NCBI GenBank assembly: GCA_905250025.1
Contig: CAJNOJ010000128.1
Coordinates: 62,001-126,000, forward strand
DNA length: 64,000 nt
Reading direction: 5' to 3'
From: Adineta ricciae
Taxonomy: Eukaryota; Rotifera; Eurotatoria; Adinetida; Adinetidae
The stretch's first letter is position 1. Each line of letters begins with the position of its first letter. Below, piece by piece: positions 47,049 to 60,500 of the stretch. Made by a program: the position numbers and the translations under genes. The notes beneath the pieces were generated by a model. It was not told the DNA's origin. It saw only the letters and a program-made list of their open reading frames with translations, and did no database searches.

Positions 47049-48570
47049 TCAAAAATGAAACGGAGAAACATTGATCTGTACAATGTAAATTGTTGATAAA
47101 CGACGACGGTTAAACGGTTCGTTCTTGTACACATGAATTTCCAGTTCATACTCATTGGAATCTATCAGAATTTGGCCGGTTTTCAGATTTGAACCATCCA
47201 ACACGAACGGAAATGATGAATTGAAATGATTTCGATCGACGAGTTTTCTTGACGTCTTGTTCAAATCGAGATTTGGTAAAGTGAATAGAATCTTGTTCGA
47301 GGGTGTTAAGCGTGGCAATGCAATGAATCGATAACGAATATACATCGCGCGACGAGGTGAACACGTGGAACGATGGGCACACTTCGATTGACAATCCGTT
47401 TTATTGTTCCGGAGATAGTTCACAGGACATGGAACATCGATACACTCGTAAGCACCTTGCGTGTTGAAACATGTTCGATCTTGACCGCAATCAATCTGAA
47501 ACTGTTGACATTCGTTGACGTCTAAAAATTTGCGAGAGTTATGGCAGTGTGAGGTGAAAGTGAAGATCAAGCAGAGAAACCTTGACATTGTCCTAGCTCG
47601 TTCATTTTGAATCCGATTGGACAAAAACATCGATAAGATCCGATCTGATTTTCACACATATATTGACAGATATTTGTCTGTTCGTGACATTCATTGATAT
47701 CTAAGAATGGAAACAATATGCTAGACAAGCATACAGAAATATCATAGATAGCCGATCCATTGATGTCAGTTTCCTTTTCAGAAACCGCCACTGTATCAGT
47801 TTTCAAATACCTTCACATAATCCTGATTGATAATTTTTTCGATATCCAATTTCACACTTTTCAGGTAGACAAGTCGAACATTCTGAAAAGAAATAGGTCA
47901 AAAGATGTATTTCACGTTATGTTTGAGGTGACATCATTCCCCGCCCTTGTTTTTTCCTGGTCCCAAATGAATCCCTAATCAAACATATCCAATAGGTGCA
48001 AAATTAGGCTGTAGGTGAATATAGCGGTACGATAAAGATGTGAGCAACACATGCATCTGGAATTGCCCCTTTTATTTCCAAGATTTCCCCATGGGCGTTC
48101 ATTTCACAGACAAATTATATTGGTTTAAATGAACAGCTAAAAATGCAACTGCTCGGAAGCTCTTTTTCTTATGAATGCTTGCCTAATAAATCAGGGAGCC
48201 ATGAGAAAGTGGGGCGATAATTAAGAAAATATTAAGCGCAAAAAAAGTGTATACAAATCATGATTGGACTCTGGCGGAAATTGAAAGATGATTATATTTT
48301 TCAAAAAAATAAAAGGTACCCTAACAAGTCGGGACATTTGCCATGAAAAGGATCAAATTGATCTATTTCAATTAATCCTCTTTCGCAATTAGATTTGATT
48401 GTTTCATGAGAAATAAAAGTTCCTAGTATCTACTAATCCCACCTACCGTGACAAAATGAACTTTGTCGTTCGAAACCGTTAGGACATGTTGGACTACTTT
48501 GGGTTTCTAACAATGGTTCACCAGACCATTCGAGTTTTTCTTCATTTTGATCATAAACTGGCACTGAAAA
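47049..48570 (-). other. Hemicentin EGF modules and fibulin-type C-terminus
   Basis: Exons carry CPNGFERQSSFCHE, CLPEKCEIGYRKNYQSGLC, DINECHEQTNICQYMC and DVNECQQFQIDCGQ, then the C-terminal module SKCAHRSTCSPRRAMYIRYR to QINVSPFHF. The D-I/V-N-E-C starts are calcium-binding EGF signatures. The 560-bp intron 47888-48446 between two of these exons shows no gene. Confidence 0.88.
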
Positions 48571-51500
48571 AACTTGTTTTCATATTTAACAAACACACTT
48601 CATCGGTTTTCTCTCACGTGTATACAACTGTTTCAGATAATGTACCGAAAATTCCAATGATGAAGACGGTGTTTTGTTTGGTGTACAGGAAATTGTCTGA
48701 GTATAGTTAAATTCGAGTTTGTCTTTGCCGATTAGATAGCCAGTTGCATATGTTTGAAAACGATCTAAATGGGGAAGTGCGAATTTTGAACTGATCAGAG
48801 TGAGTAGAGAGAACATTGAGTATTAGGAATTAGAATTTCTGGTTGTTTGTTAGAAAAATTCTTGAAGGTGTTCGTTACTGATCGTAATGAGATAAATCCT
48901 TACTATTTCACAAGATAATCGTTTGATCCGCTTATGAGACAATATGTTATTCTGTTTTTAAGATGCAAAAACTGTCAATCTAAGCATCTACGAACAACAA
49001 CAAACAAGAGAGAAAGAATCTGTCTTGGTTAATAATTCGAGTTCATCAGTTCTTGTCGCTTTCTCGACCATAATGGAATGAATTCAAATCTTAAATGAAG
49101 TCGTTTATGTTGAAGATCTTTTCGAACTGTTTGCTCTCTTTGTGGACTGGCCATTTCATTCAACGCAGACAGTTCATCAGCGGATGTGGGATCAACGGTC
49201 GGTGTATCGATGCTTTTCATCAGAATCTGATGCGATGGTCGTTGGAGCGTCTTTTCTTGACGTAGTAACTGCGAATTGAATTGAAACCAGCAAGGAAAAT
49301 AGTCTTTAATTAGTATGGGTAAACGTGTTAATAATAAACTATCACCAAATCGTGCAGCGAGAAAAAGAAAACGACAAATGAGTGTAAGCGACTCAGGATA
49401 CGCGGGTTGGGCATCGTTTGCGTTATGATTTAGATAATTGTATTTGACTACGTAATCGTAAAATTGTCGAAGATGATATCTCATTTGAATGAAATGCTGA
49501 GGAAATGTTAGGAGAGCGTATTTGAGAAGGAAAAGAAGTAATAAACGATGACATAAATGACATAGCGAGCGGCGTTTTTCAATTTTCATCAATGTTCGTT
49601 GTATAATGGGACTAGTCAGCAACACTCGTTCTTCATTGGACGGTTCATGCGACCGATTGGATCGGGTTGACGGGCAAGGCCTGATAGGTTGATGCACATG
49701 CGATACACTCAGTCGGGCTTGTGTATCGTTGGTCTCATCGGATATAGTGGAAAATTTACGTTTTTCATCGGGCGAAGCAATCGATGGACGTGAACTGGTG
49801 ATGAGATTTTGACTGAAAAATTTCGAATGTAGTGTCGAATACGCGTCGTTATCTTTGAAAAGATTGCGATTCAGTTGGAGAAACTTCGAATAACATTTCA
49901 AACACGAATTTCTCTCCACAATCGAACGAATTTTGTTCGGCGATATTTGCGACGGTTCATTGAATGACCATGCTTGTTTGATTGAATTTTTTAACTGACG
50001 AACGTGAATACAACAACAAGTGAGTATAAATATGAATGTAAGCAGATCGATTGTGGGTAAAAGTATCATGTTTAAGGTGATTAGTGGTAATAAACTGGAT
50101 GTTATAGGCACTTTCGGTGTGTAGAATATGTAATTATAACCAAAAATTAATGCCAACGATCCTGTAAGAATTAACGCAACGTTTGTATGTTTGGTAATGA
50201 GAAGATTCTTTCCATTATAGATATTAAATGAATATTTAGTGTTGGATAAACGATAAGATCGAATGAAATATTGAAGAACACTTATGGAAATGATGAATAA
50301 ATGAAAACCGCTGAAATTAATGAGAATCTGTTGGAGAAGGGTCAATGGCAGAGAGTAGAAGGTTACGGATGATGGATGCACAAGATTCGGATAGTAGTGC
50401 TTAAGAATTAGATTAGGGAAATAGACAAATGAAAGGCATATATTTGAAAAAGAATATGCACGGATCCAATTTCGATGTAAACAATTATGAAGTAAATACT
50501 TTCTTGGAAGAATTACTGAACGGATTTGTTGTGTTTGGCGCGTTTGATGTTCACTAGGAGAAAGAGGATGTCTAGGTATGATGAATGTTTTCGTAAGCAA
50601 AACTCCTACTTCGTATGTAAGAAAAGTTCTTTGGAAGATTTCTTTTGTAATGTTAATAGAAACACAAACGTATGTTCGATCAGTATAAAGCAAAGCATGG
50701 CGATTTCAATGAATTGCGTTGAGGATAAGGATTTGGCTGAGTGATGTTGTTGATGATGATGATTCTGTAGGCGTATCATCGTTTGCTGAAGGGTTTCATT
50801 TCGATTTTGAAAGAGTTTTTGTCCAAGAAGAAAAAATCGGCTGAGAACATTGCTCTCATCCGTGGTATTGCTCGTTGTGATATTCATCTTAGACGATTTC
50901 AAAATCGCATATGCGTCGTTCGTAAAAGATGAAAGAATATGTGTGCATAGAACATGAAATACGCAGAGAAAATAAAATCTTTATCTACAAGATAACTTAG
51001 ATGGAGATTTCTTTTTTAAAATTGTCACAAAGCATGTTTAATTATATAAGGGTTATTATCTAAGTGGCTGTTTGTCGTATCCTATATATATATATATATA
51101 TCGCTTACGATTTAGTATTTCCTCTCCTTTTCTTCTCCATGTCTCTTCTGAACTTCGACGCTGCACGGTGCATCATTATGTTCCACATTCCATTACGATC
51201 ATTAAAAAAACACGAGATGTCATCGAAGAAAAAAACGACTATTTTGCGATGGAAATGACAATAGAAGTATTCCCGCGAGAGGAGAAAAATAGATGGAAGG
51301 ACAAGTCCAAAAGAGTATAGTTAAGTCAAACATAATATTCAGTTTTGATGTTTTCCAAATAAAGAAAAGATACAAAACAAATACGTATGATTGCGCGAGT
51401 TGTCTTGTTGACAAGGCATTCATTTAGCTAAAGATATGCATCTTGTCATGGAAATTAGTCAGAGGAGTGAGAAAAAAAGGCATAGCGAAGAAATGAAAGA

Positions 51501-54500
51501 CTTCTATTAACATAAAAACTTATTCATCTATCTATCAATTCTTTCTCATTGGGTTAGAATGCTTGCATATATAAACGAGAATTTCTGTTTAATAACAACG
51601 TAATGTCACAAGTGTTTATCTACTAGCAACTAGCATACCTCGCCGGGTTTGAACGACTGTTTCAGCGAGAATTATCTCTTGTTCGAACTGATAATCATCG
51701 GGATAGGTACCGTTGAATTGGATAGACTCATCGGATGCTTTTTCAATGATGTGGAGATGTGAACCTAAAACAAATTCGAATAGTCGAAGAAAAGAACTGA
51801 CAGTATGGATCAATAGGATGACTCTTGAAAGAGACAAGTTTACCATCGGCAAAGGAAACTTTGATCTGCCGATGGAAGGCATCATCAATCGAACAATATG
51901 GAAAAGAATTGTTTGTGTTTGTCGTTAAGAAAAACCAAGACGGTGGAAAGAGGAAAAAGGTGTTTGTTTGAAGTATTGACTGAAGTATCAATGGAACTTG
52001 ATAGAATGTTGATTTTTTCAAAATTGAATTCCAATGAAGGACAATATGATCAATATTAATTCTTTTTATTTCACCCTGGAGATGACGGATCGTTGTTGTC
52101 GTTGGCAAAACTAGAAGAACAGCATTACGGATTGATTTTTCAGTCCTCAAACAACAAGAGAGAGACAGGGAGAGAGAGGAAAAACCTAGTAGATCTTATT
52201 TCTATCTGCCTGCTTTCTTTTGCTTAGCATTTTTTTCCTCATCATGTCAGATCATATCTTCTTCGTCGTCATTATTTTATGTCTGTCTCCTATTGAATCA
52301 AATGACAATCTTCATATTTCAGATTGATTTACTCGTAGAATGAAATGCATGCGTCTGCTCATCTTTCAAACCAACGAGTCGAGTTTTCCCGATCGTCATT
52401 TTTCTTTCTCTCTCTCCCTCTTCCTCTGCTCCTTCTTCTTTTTACTACATTCCTCTTCAACTATTCATTTTAACAGAATGCCGATGAAGATTGTCGCCTC
52501 TTTCTCTTCCTTTCTTCTCGCTAGATGACAATGAAGACGTTTTCCGGTCCTCTTGACAACTAACATTAAAACTGTAAAAAGCATCAACACGTGAATATTA
52601 TCGTATTTGAGTATGAAGTATCTCTCTTTCTCTCTGAAAGCAGTCGGGCTTGAGTTCTTCGTAATTCCACTGCTTGAAGGAGTAATATTTGATCAATATG
52701 ATTAATCAATAAGACTTTCTCCTATCATCGTTCAAATATTTGTTCTTAATTCTACAGATTAATCATATTGACAAGAATCATTCGTTTAGATGTAATCTAT
52801 TTAGATTACCTGAATTCCAGGTCGTGGACAAAGACATTTAACTAACATCTGAAGTGTCCTCGACGGCATATGAAACAAAGAGAAGCGTTTCCTTACTATC
52901 GTGAACAATCACATCACACGTTGTTGTTGCGATGCCTAAAGTATTTTCCGCTGAACATGTATAACGCCCAGTGTCAGACAATTCCACCGGGTCGATTCTG
53001 AAAATGATGGATAATTATAGATAACTATGAGGAGAAGTTGATTTTACTTTAATGAATTATTAAAAAGTATTTGCAAGCGAACACCGTCAATTCCTTCAAG
53101 GGCACTTCCATTTTTAGACCATTTTAATACGGGTTCTGGCCATGCGTCAGCAAGACAATTGAGCAAGAGCATTGAACCAGTCACGAGTTGCTGTGCTACT
53201 CGCGGAAGTTTAATGGTAAATGCCGGTCGTGCTAAATATAGACGCAGATAGTCAAGGGAAATGAAAAATAAAGCATGAAGCATGTGAAGTCAGAAAAGAA
53301 AAGAAATGTTCCATGTCTTACTGAAAATATTGATTGAATGATAGGATTCTGTACGCGTACCATTTCCATTTCGAAATAGACATTTATAGACGCCTGAATC
53401 GGATGCCTATTTTAACAGAAACACGAAACAATCGAAGCGAATTTGATCTTATATTGGCCTACTGATGTCTGCTCGATGATTAATGTTCCGTTTCGGTAAT
53501 CAATTCGATTTCGATTCTCGGAATTGACTTTCAATGGTAAACCATTATGAAACCATTCGATAATACCAAGGAAATTGTTATTGATGATCGAATCGATTTC
53601 ACAGGAGAGGATTAGACGATGACCCGCCATTACAGCACGGTTGTGGCTTTGTGGATGAGCTAAACATTAAGTAAACTGTTGTTATGCATAGTCGAATAAC
53701 CGGAAAAGATCATACGTCGAACGGTAACTGTCACAGGCGAAGAAATGATAAATTGTTGATTTGACGAGTTATTCGCAAAACATTGATACACTCCCGTGTG
53801 TTCATCGGCAGCTTTATTAATTCGAAGAACATTTCTATCGTAGAAATGTGTCAAATATTGAATATTATCTATTGAATGACCGTTGTGTAACCATTGAATG
53901 TCTAACGGACTAATGAGATTCGTTTGGCAAATTAATTCCAGCGAGTCTCCATAATCAAGAGTTAAGTTTTTCGGTGATATAACAAGAAAAGGTAGTGGAT
54001 CTACAAATTAAGCTTTATCTTCAATTCAAATAGCAAAAATACGAGAACTCACTCGATTGTATCTCATAGGCGACCGTTGTTGTAACTTGATTATCTAGAA
54101 CACTTAGACTAAATTGTTTTGTTGTTTGTCCGATTGCATTATGGGCGGAACACAGCAGTTCACCTGCATGATTTTTCCTAATTATATGGGGAAAAAAGGG
54201 AGATGCCGTTTTTCTTCCTGTACTTTTTCTCTTCCGTCACTACATACTCTAGTTGATCAATATATAGATTCCCAAATGAATCAACAATAGCTGTTCCCGA
54301 TACATTATATATTCCATGCCAAGTTATTACCGGTATGGGAATACCATTAGCTTGACAAGATAGTTTCACTGATTGCCCAATAATACCTGTATAATGTCGT
54401 TCAATTTGATCAATCGAAGGGGGAACTAATTGATGGAAGATGAGAGTTATCTTTCGAAAGAAGAAAACATCGATACCTTGAACTTCTAAACGAATCTGTG

Positions 54501-57500
54501 CATGTGTTCGGTGAACAAGGTTTTCCGCCCAACATAAATAGTAGCCCGTATGTTGAACTTGTAAATGATGAATCCTTAATGAACCATTATTCAAGATTTG
54601 AAAGCCTAAATGAGTTCGAAAGAAGACATGATAAATAGTTAATGTTGTAATTGGTTTTCTATGTGTGACCTGGTTGTGTATCGATTGAACGACCAGATTT
54701 AGTCCAGTAAATAAATGGAAGAGGGTAACCATCTACGTGACAATTAAGTGTAATAGGTTTGTTGACAATACCAATGATTTCACTGCTTTCAACTGTAACT
54801 ATCGGTGGAACTAGTAGGAAAAGAAATTGTGAAAAGCTAGGCGAAATGAGAAGCAAAAGAATGAAGGTTTTTGTTAATCACGTCTAGAAAACGTGCCGAA
54901 GAATGAAAAGAAATGAGAGGTTTAAAAAAAAAAAGAAAAGATTTAGCCAATCATGTTTACCATTCACATCCAAATGCAGATCGATAAAATCTTGTCCAGC
55001 ATCGTTCATAATCAAACATTGATATTTGCCATGATCGAGTTTCGTCGTATGAAGAAGTAATAAACTATTGAACGAGGTGAGTTTATATTTGAAATCACCG
55101 CTACCTTCGATTATATTCAATTCAATGTTATTATGGAACCATCTACAAAGAAAAGGGACTTGATTACTTCTCTTGAATAAACATTCTGTCTTTTGTTACT
55201 TCACGATAGGAATCGGATGTCCTTGAATTACACGGCAAGGAAGTTCAATAGGTTTTGGAGAAGTAACGAGATAGGATGTATTTTCTCGTTGAATTCGCGG
55301 AGGAACTATAAAACAAAAGCAAATCAAGACTTGACTATATGAAATTTGCCTGTTCAAACCTAAGACTGTCAAACGAAAGTGTTGCTTGGCTTCACCAGCT
55401 TTACTATAGGCTAAACATGTATAAATTCCAGCTTGAGTTGGATCCGCTTGGATAATGAGTAACTGTGAACCACCAGGACCAATTCTAAAGTATATATTAA
55501 CAAGTCCGTAATCATCTTTTTTTCATTCGTCGGTTCATACCTGTATCGCGCGCTAGTTCGGTCGACGGGCAAACCATCTTTTTCCCATGATACTGAAGGC
55601 CATGGATCTCCTGAAAATAATCTTCAATATAAAAGTCGACATTTTTCGATCAATTCTCTCACCGTTAGCTGTGCAGGTCAATGCAATATGATGATGTTGA
55701 ATGACTGTCACATTATCTTCATTTGGTTCACGTTGTATTACCGGTGGAACTAAATATTTCATACAAAAATTAACAGTTCTCTCAAAATGGAGATTTCCTA
55801 CCGAAAATTTGCAATTCAATATGATTGGACAATTCGCCGGCAATATTTGTACCGATACACGTATAACGAGCATGATCATTGACATTAACTGATTGAATAA
55901 CCAAGACACGATTTTCTTCGAGTAATTCGTATCGTTCTAGATTATAGTTTAGTCCTATTTTGCTACTCGCAAGGATAAATTACCATGGTTGGTTTTCATA
56001 TCCCGACCATTCATCAGCCACATTATGTTCGGAGTTGGTTTACCATGCATTGGACATTCCAAACGAGCCGTTTGATTCGATTTTACTTGATAAATCTCTA
56101 CCAAATTTGATCGATCAATGGTCGGTGGTGCTAGAACGAGCATACTTTTCCTATGGTTGAAAGAAGCTCATTTTCCTTACTGAATACATCCACCTGATAA
56201 GTTAAATTCAATTGACCAGCTACATTCGACATATGGCACGTGTAGAAACCTGCGTCGGACAAATGTGCCGAATCAATCTGTAGTTTATCTCCATTTCCTA
56301 ACAATCTATCGATGAGAAAAAACGACGCAAAAGAATTCTACACCATAAGAATAAAAATGAGCAATTTCTTACCTTGCATAAGAGTAGGATTCGACAAGGT
56401 TCTTCTCATCTTTGAACCACTGATAATTTAACTCCGGTACACCAAATCCATGACAAGATAATATAATATTCTTTCCAAGGATGACGTACGGATTTCGATT
56501 AATATTTGCTAATTGAACTTCCGGTGGTGCTAGAATGGAATATTCCTCATTCTAACTGCTTTGATTTGCGCTGTTTTACCGTAAACTTGAATGTCAAATA
56601 TCTGTTGAGAACGACCAGCTAAGTTTTCGGCATGACATTGATACCGACCACGATCGATCAAAGAGATATTTTCGATGTATAACTTCATATTCGAATCTCT
56701 AATTGATATTCTATCATGACAAACAAGAAATGAGCGTTTTCGAAGTTGTTATTGATTTCAAAACCTTTCAAAATCAGATAGAATTTGATCATTTTTCGTC
56801 CAGACTATCGTAGGCAATGGAACAGCATGAAGTAAACAAGTTAAAATTAAAGATTCGCCTTTTAATTTTGTTATTTCATTTATCATTGGCCCATTGTTCA
56901 ATATTGCTGGCGGTACTGAAAATTCAACACTCATTTTCTGATCCATTCTAAGAAGAAGAAAACAACATACGGAGAATATTGATTTCGATATCTTTTTTTG
57001 TTGAACCAATCTTATTTTCTGCCAGACATGTGTATATTCCTGTATCATTCAATGAAGCACGAATGACTTGGTAATACCGATTATGTCCTGATGATAATCG
57101 TTGACTAAAGGAAACAGATAGAACATGATGTAACACAATGGTTGGTGAATTGAATATATTTACTTATTAAAATACCAAGATATCACTGGTTCAGGTATAC
57201 CATTTGCATTACAGTCCAAAGTAAAGTGATTTCCAGCAATGGGCGTTGCCGTTGGAGCAATCGATATCGACTCGATCATCGGCGGTACTAAATTAATACA
57301 TACAATGTTAAAACTATTGAAATCTCAATAGAGAGCAATAATAGTAATTGTACAAATAGCGATGATCTTTCACACATTCATACCTAGTCGATTGATTCGA
57401 TAGTGTTGTTCGATATTTCCTGCCTCATTCGATGCAATGCATGTATAAATCATTCGTCCATCGTTTTGTATAGATGAAAGTGCTACAGGTAGATAATGAC

Positions 57501-60500
57501 TGCCGTACTGCAGATGACGACCTTCTTTCAACCAAACAATCTAGAAAATTTTTATGTTTATAATTTACTTTGTCTAAGACTCGCTTACGATTGGTTTCGG
57601 ATTTCCATACGTTGTACAAGTTAAATTGATTGTCGAATTGAAAATAGCCTCGATATTTGTTTGATCATTTCCGAATCGTGGTGGAACTAGAATCATGTGA
57701 TCTAATGTCGAACTACTCTTAAGAATAACTTACCCAAAACTTGTAATTCTACTCGATGTTTAGCTTTTCCTGCTATATTTTCAGCGATACATGTATAATT
57801 TCCTGCATCACGTTCGTTCACATATCGAATTTCGAGATACTGATCATCTCGAAATAATTCTACTCGTTTGTTCTGAAAACGCCAATTGCATTTCGTTTTT
57901 ACAAACAAAATATAGTTCAATACTCTACTCACATCAATATCAAACTTTTTTCCATTCTTCAACCATTTAATCGTTGGTCTTGGCATACCTTTGACTAAGC
58001 ACGGTAATGTATAGGTACGATTCAATTGAATCTTATGTCGACTTGTGGGAACGTAATCGAATGTTGGTGGAAGAAGTATATCGACTAAAAATTGTTTTTC
58101 ACTTTTGCCAATCGAATTCGATGCTATGCAAGTATACGTTCCACCATCGTGTTCGTTATTGACTGCTACTTGAAGAATTTCTGTGTGATTGATCTTCGTT
58201 CTAAAGTAAAAATTAAATTCTTAAATGGAAAATAAAATATGAGCATTGAAAAGTACATTAAATATTTAGTACGATCGATTGCAAGGCCATTTTTACGCCA
58301 TTCGATAGTGGCTGGTGGATGTGCGAATGTTTGACACGTCAGTTGAACGGTATGATTACTTTCAACTTGAAACAACTCTTCTGTTTCTTCATGAACAATG
58401 TCAGGTGGGACTAAAATCAGATGATTGGTGAACTAGAAACGAAAGAATACTCTGTTTGTACCCAAGACTTCTAATTGAAATTCAAGTGAATCAGAACCAT
58501 ATTCATTCGCAACGATACATTTCCAGATTTGACCATCTTCAATTTGTACGTTGGGTATAATCAATTGATTATCATTTAGTTGTAACAATTGCCGAGTCAA
58601 TTCGTGTTCAGTTTGAAACGAAGGTGGAATCCACGTCGTATTTATAATTGTAATCAGTGATGAACGTTCGGTAGTATAAGGACACGAAAGAGTTATCGAT
58701 GAGCCACGAACAACACTTGGATGAGTGTTGATATGACTGCGGAGAATTTCCGGTGGTCCTATGGTGAAAGAAGTGAAGTTTATTACTTGTCATATATGTC
58801 ACTATTACCAGAAATGATAATGTTAAAATATCGACGATCGGTACCGATATTATTCGAAACTAAGCATGAATAGAGTCCAGCATCTTGCCTGTCAACTGCA
58901 GGAATTATCAATTCTTTCTCAATTCCATACATTTCGATTTCATTCTTAAACCTATTTGTATGATAAACTGAGAAGTTAAATAACATATCACCTTAGTTAA
59001 TCACGAACCAACGAGTAATTGGAATTGGATGTCCACTGGTTGGACATTGAAGATGTAAACTTCCATTGCGACGAATAATCAAACGATTAGTTTCATTGTT
59101 CATATTTATAGACGGTGGTGCTTTAAAAACCGAATAAAGTAGGCGTCAAGTTTACCAACAACCTACCATAAGCTTCTAATAAAAACCGTTTTCGAATTTC
59201 ACCAGCTCTGTTCTTTGCTGTACATTCATAGATGCCTGTATGATTGGCCTGAATAGAGAATTATGGGAACTGAAGTCAAACAAAACATAATCGATCTACT
59301 CACTTGAACATGATCGATAACATATTCCTCTTCACGTTCTGGTTCCAAAACAGTATTAGTTTCGAATGACCATGTGACACTAGGTTTTGGAAAGCCATAT
59401 ACAGAGCAAGGTAATGAAACCGATGAATTAATCAACGCGTGCAATTTCACTTGTGTTAAAGAGTCATTAAATATTGGAGGAACTAGAAAATAATCTTGTT
59501 CATGTTTGATGAACATGTGTATAACACTAGACCATACCTGCGACATCGACATCAATATGATTTTCAGCTCGGCCTGCCGGATTTTCAACAGTACATGTAT
59601 AACGACCAGCATCGTTCAATGTTACATGTTCAATTTCAATATATAGACCATCGTAGACAGTTCTAACAGCGAAAAGTACTGGTCAATTCGTATGTTATGT
59701 AAATGAAGTTTTATTCGTACCGAATACGAGCTAGATCAACAAGACTCCTTCCGTTGAAAAACCATCGTCTCTTAGGAATTGGTTTTCCTTCTGCCGAACA
59801 AGGTAAACGCAAGTACTCGCCAGCTTTATAGAACTGCTCTTTTGCAAATATGCCGTTGTTGTCATGCGTAAACTTCGGAGGAACTATAGAAGAAAAGAGA
59901 ATATTGACTTTGTCTTTCGATCAAAAGACAGTTCTTTCGTTTTTTACCCATCACATTAACATCGTAAACGATATCGATTGATCCAATGGTATTTGTTGCT
60001 TGACAAACATATCGACCTTCGTCTTCCGACTAAATGAATTAAAATTTCTGCTTGTGCTAAGCTGCAGATTCTGTTCGTTTTACTTTGATTCTAGTTATAA
60101 TCAATTTTTTTCCATTGTGTTTCATATAAATATGTTTTTTATTCGATGAAATATCGTGTCCATTATAGAACCATTGGATTTTTGGTTTTGGTAAACCAAT
60201 AGCTGGACATATTAAAACTAATGTATGGTTAATGATAGCAGATTTCTTTTGAAGACGAGTATGATTTTCCGATTGATTTTCAAAATAAGGTGATACTAAA
60301 TTCATCCATCGATTAAGACAAACTCTTACAAAGAAATCTTCTTACGATAAACAGATACATTGAATAGACGTTGAGCTGATCCAGCTTTGTTTGTCGCTAC
60401 ACAACGATACATTCCTTCATCGATTGGTTTGATACTTGGTATGATATATTGATCATTGATATCAAAAATTGGCAGTTGACGACCAGCTTTGAACCATTGA

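Larger units (their letters stand above)
48590..52110 (-). other. Hemicentin G2F domain, interrupted by a gene-bearing intron
   Basis: The upstream part (GEIKRINIDHIVLHWNSI, IKVSFADG, SHLHIIEKAS, AETVVQTRRGMLVAS) ends at about 51622. The domain resumes at about 48800 with SKFALPHLDRFQTYATGYL and LEFNYTQTISC. Together these align with the nidogen/hemicentin G2F pattern (VVQTG-G-L-ASS-F-P). A very short exon of about 22 nt encoding IKVSFAD lies near 51850. Confidence 0.7.

Noticed and set aside
51082-51101. TA-repeat as a possible TATA promoter element of the nested receptor
   Set aside because: It is a simple microsatellite about 200 nt from the start codon, too repetitive to call a promoter.
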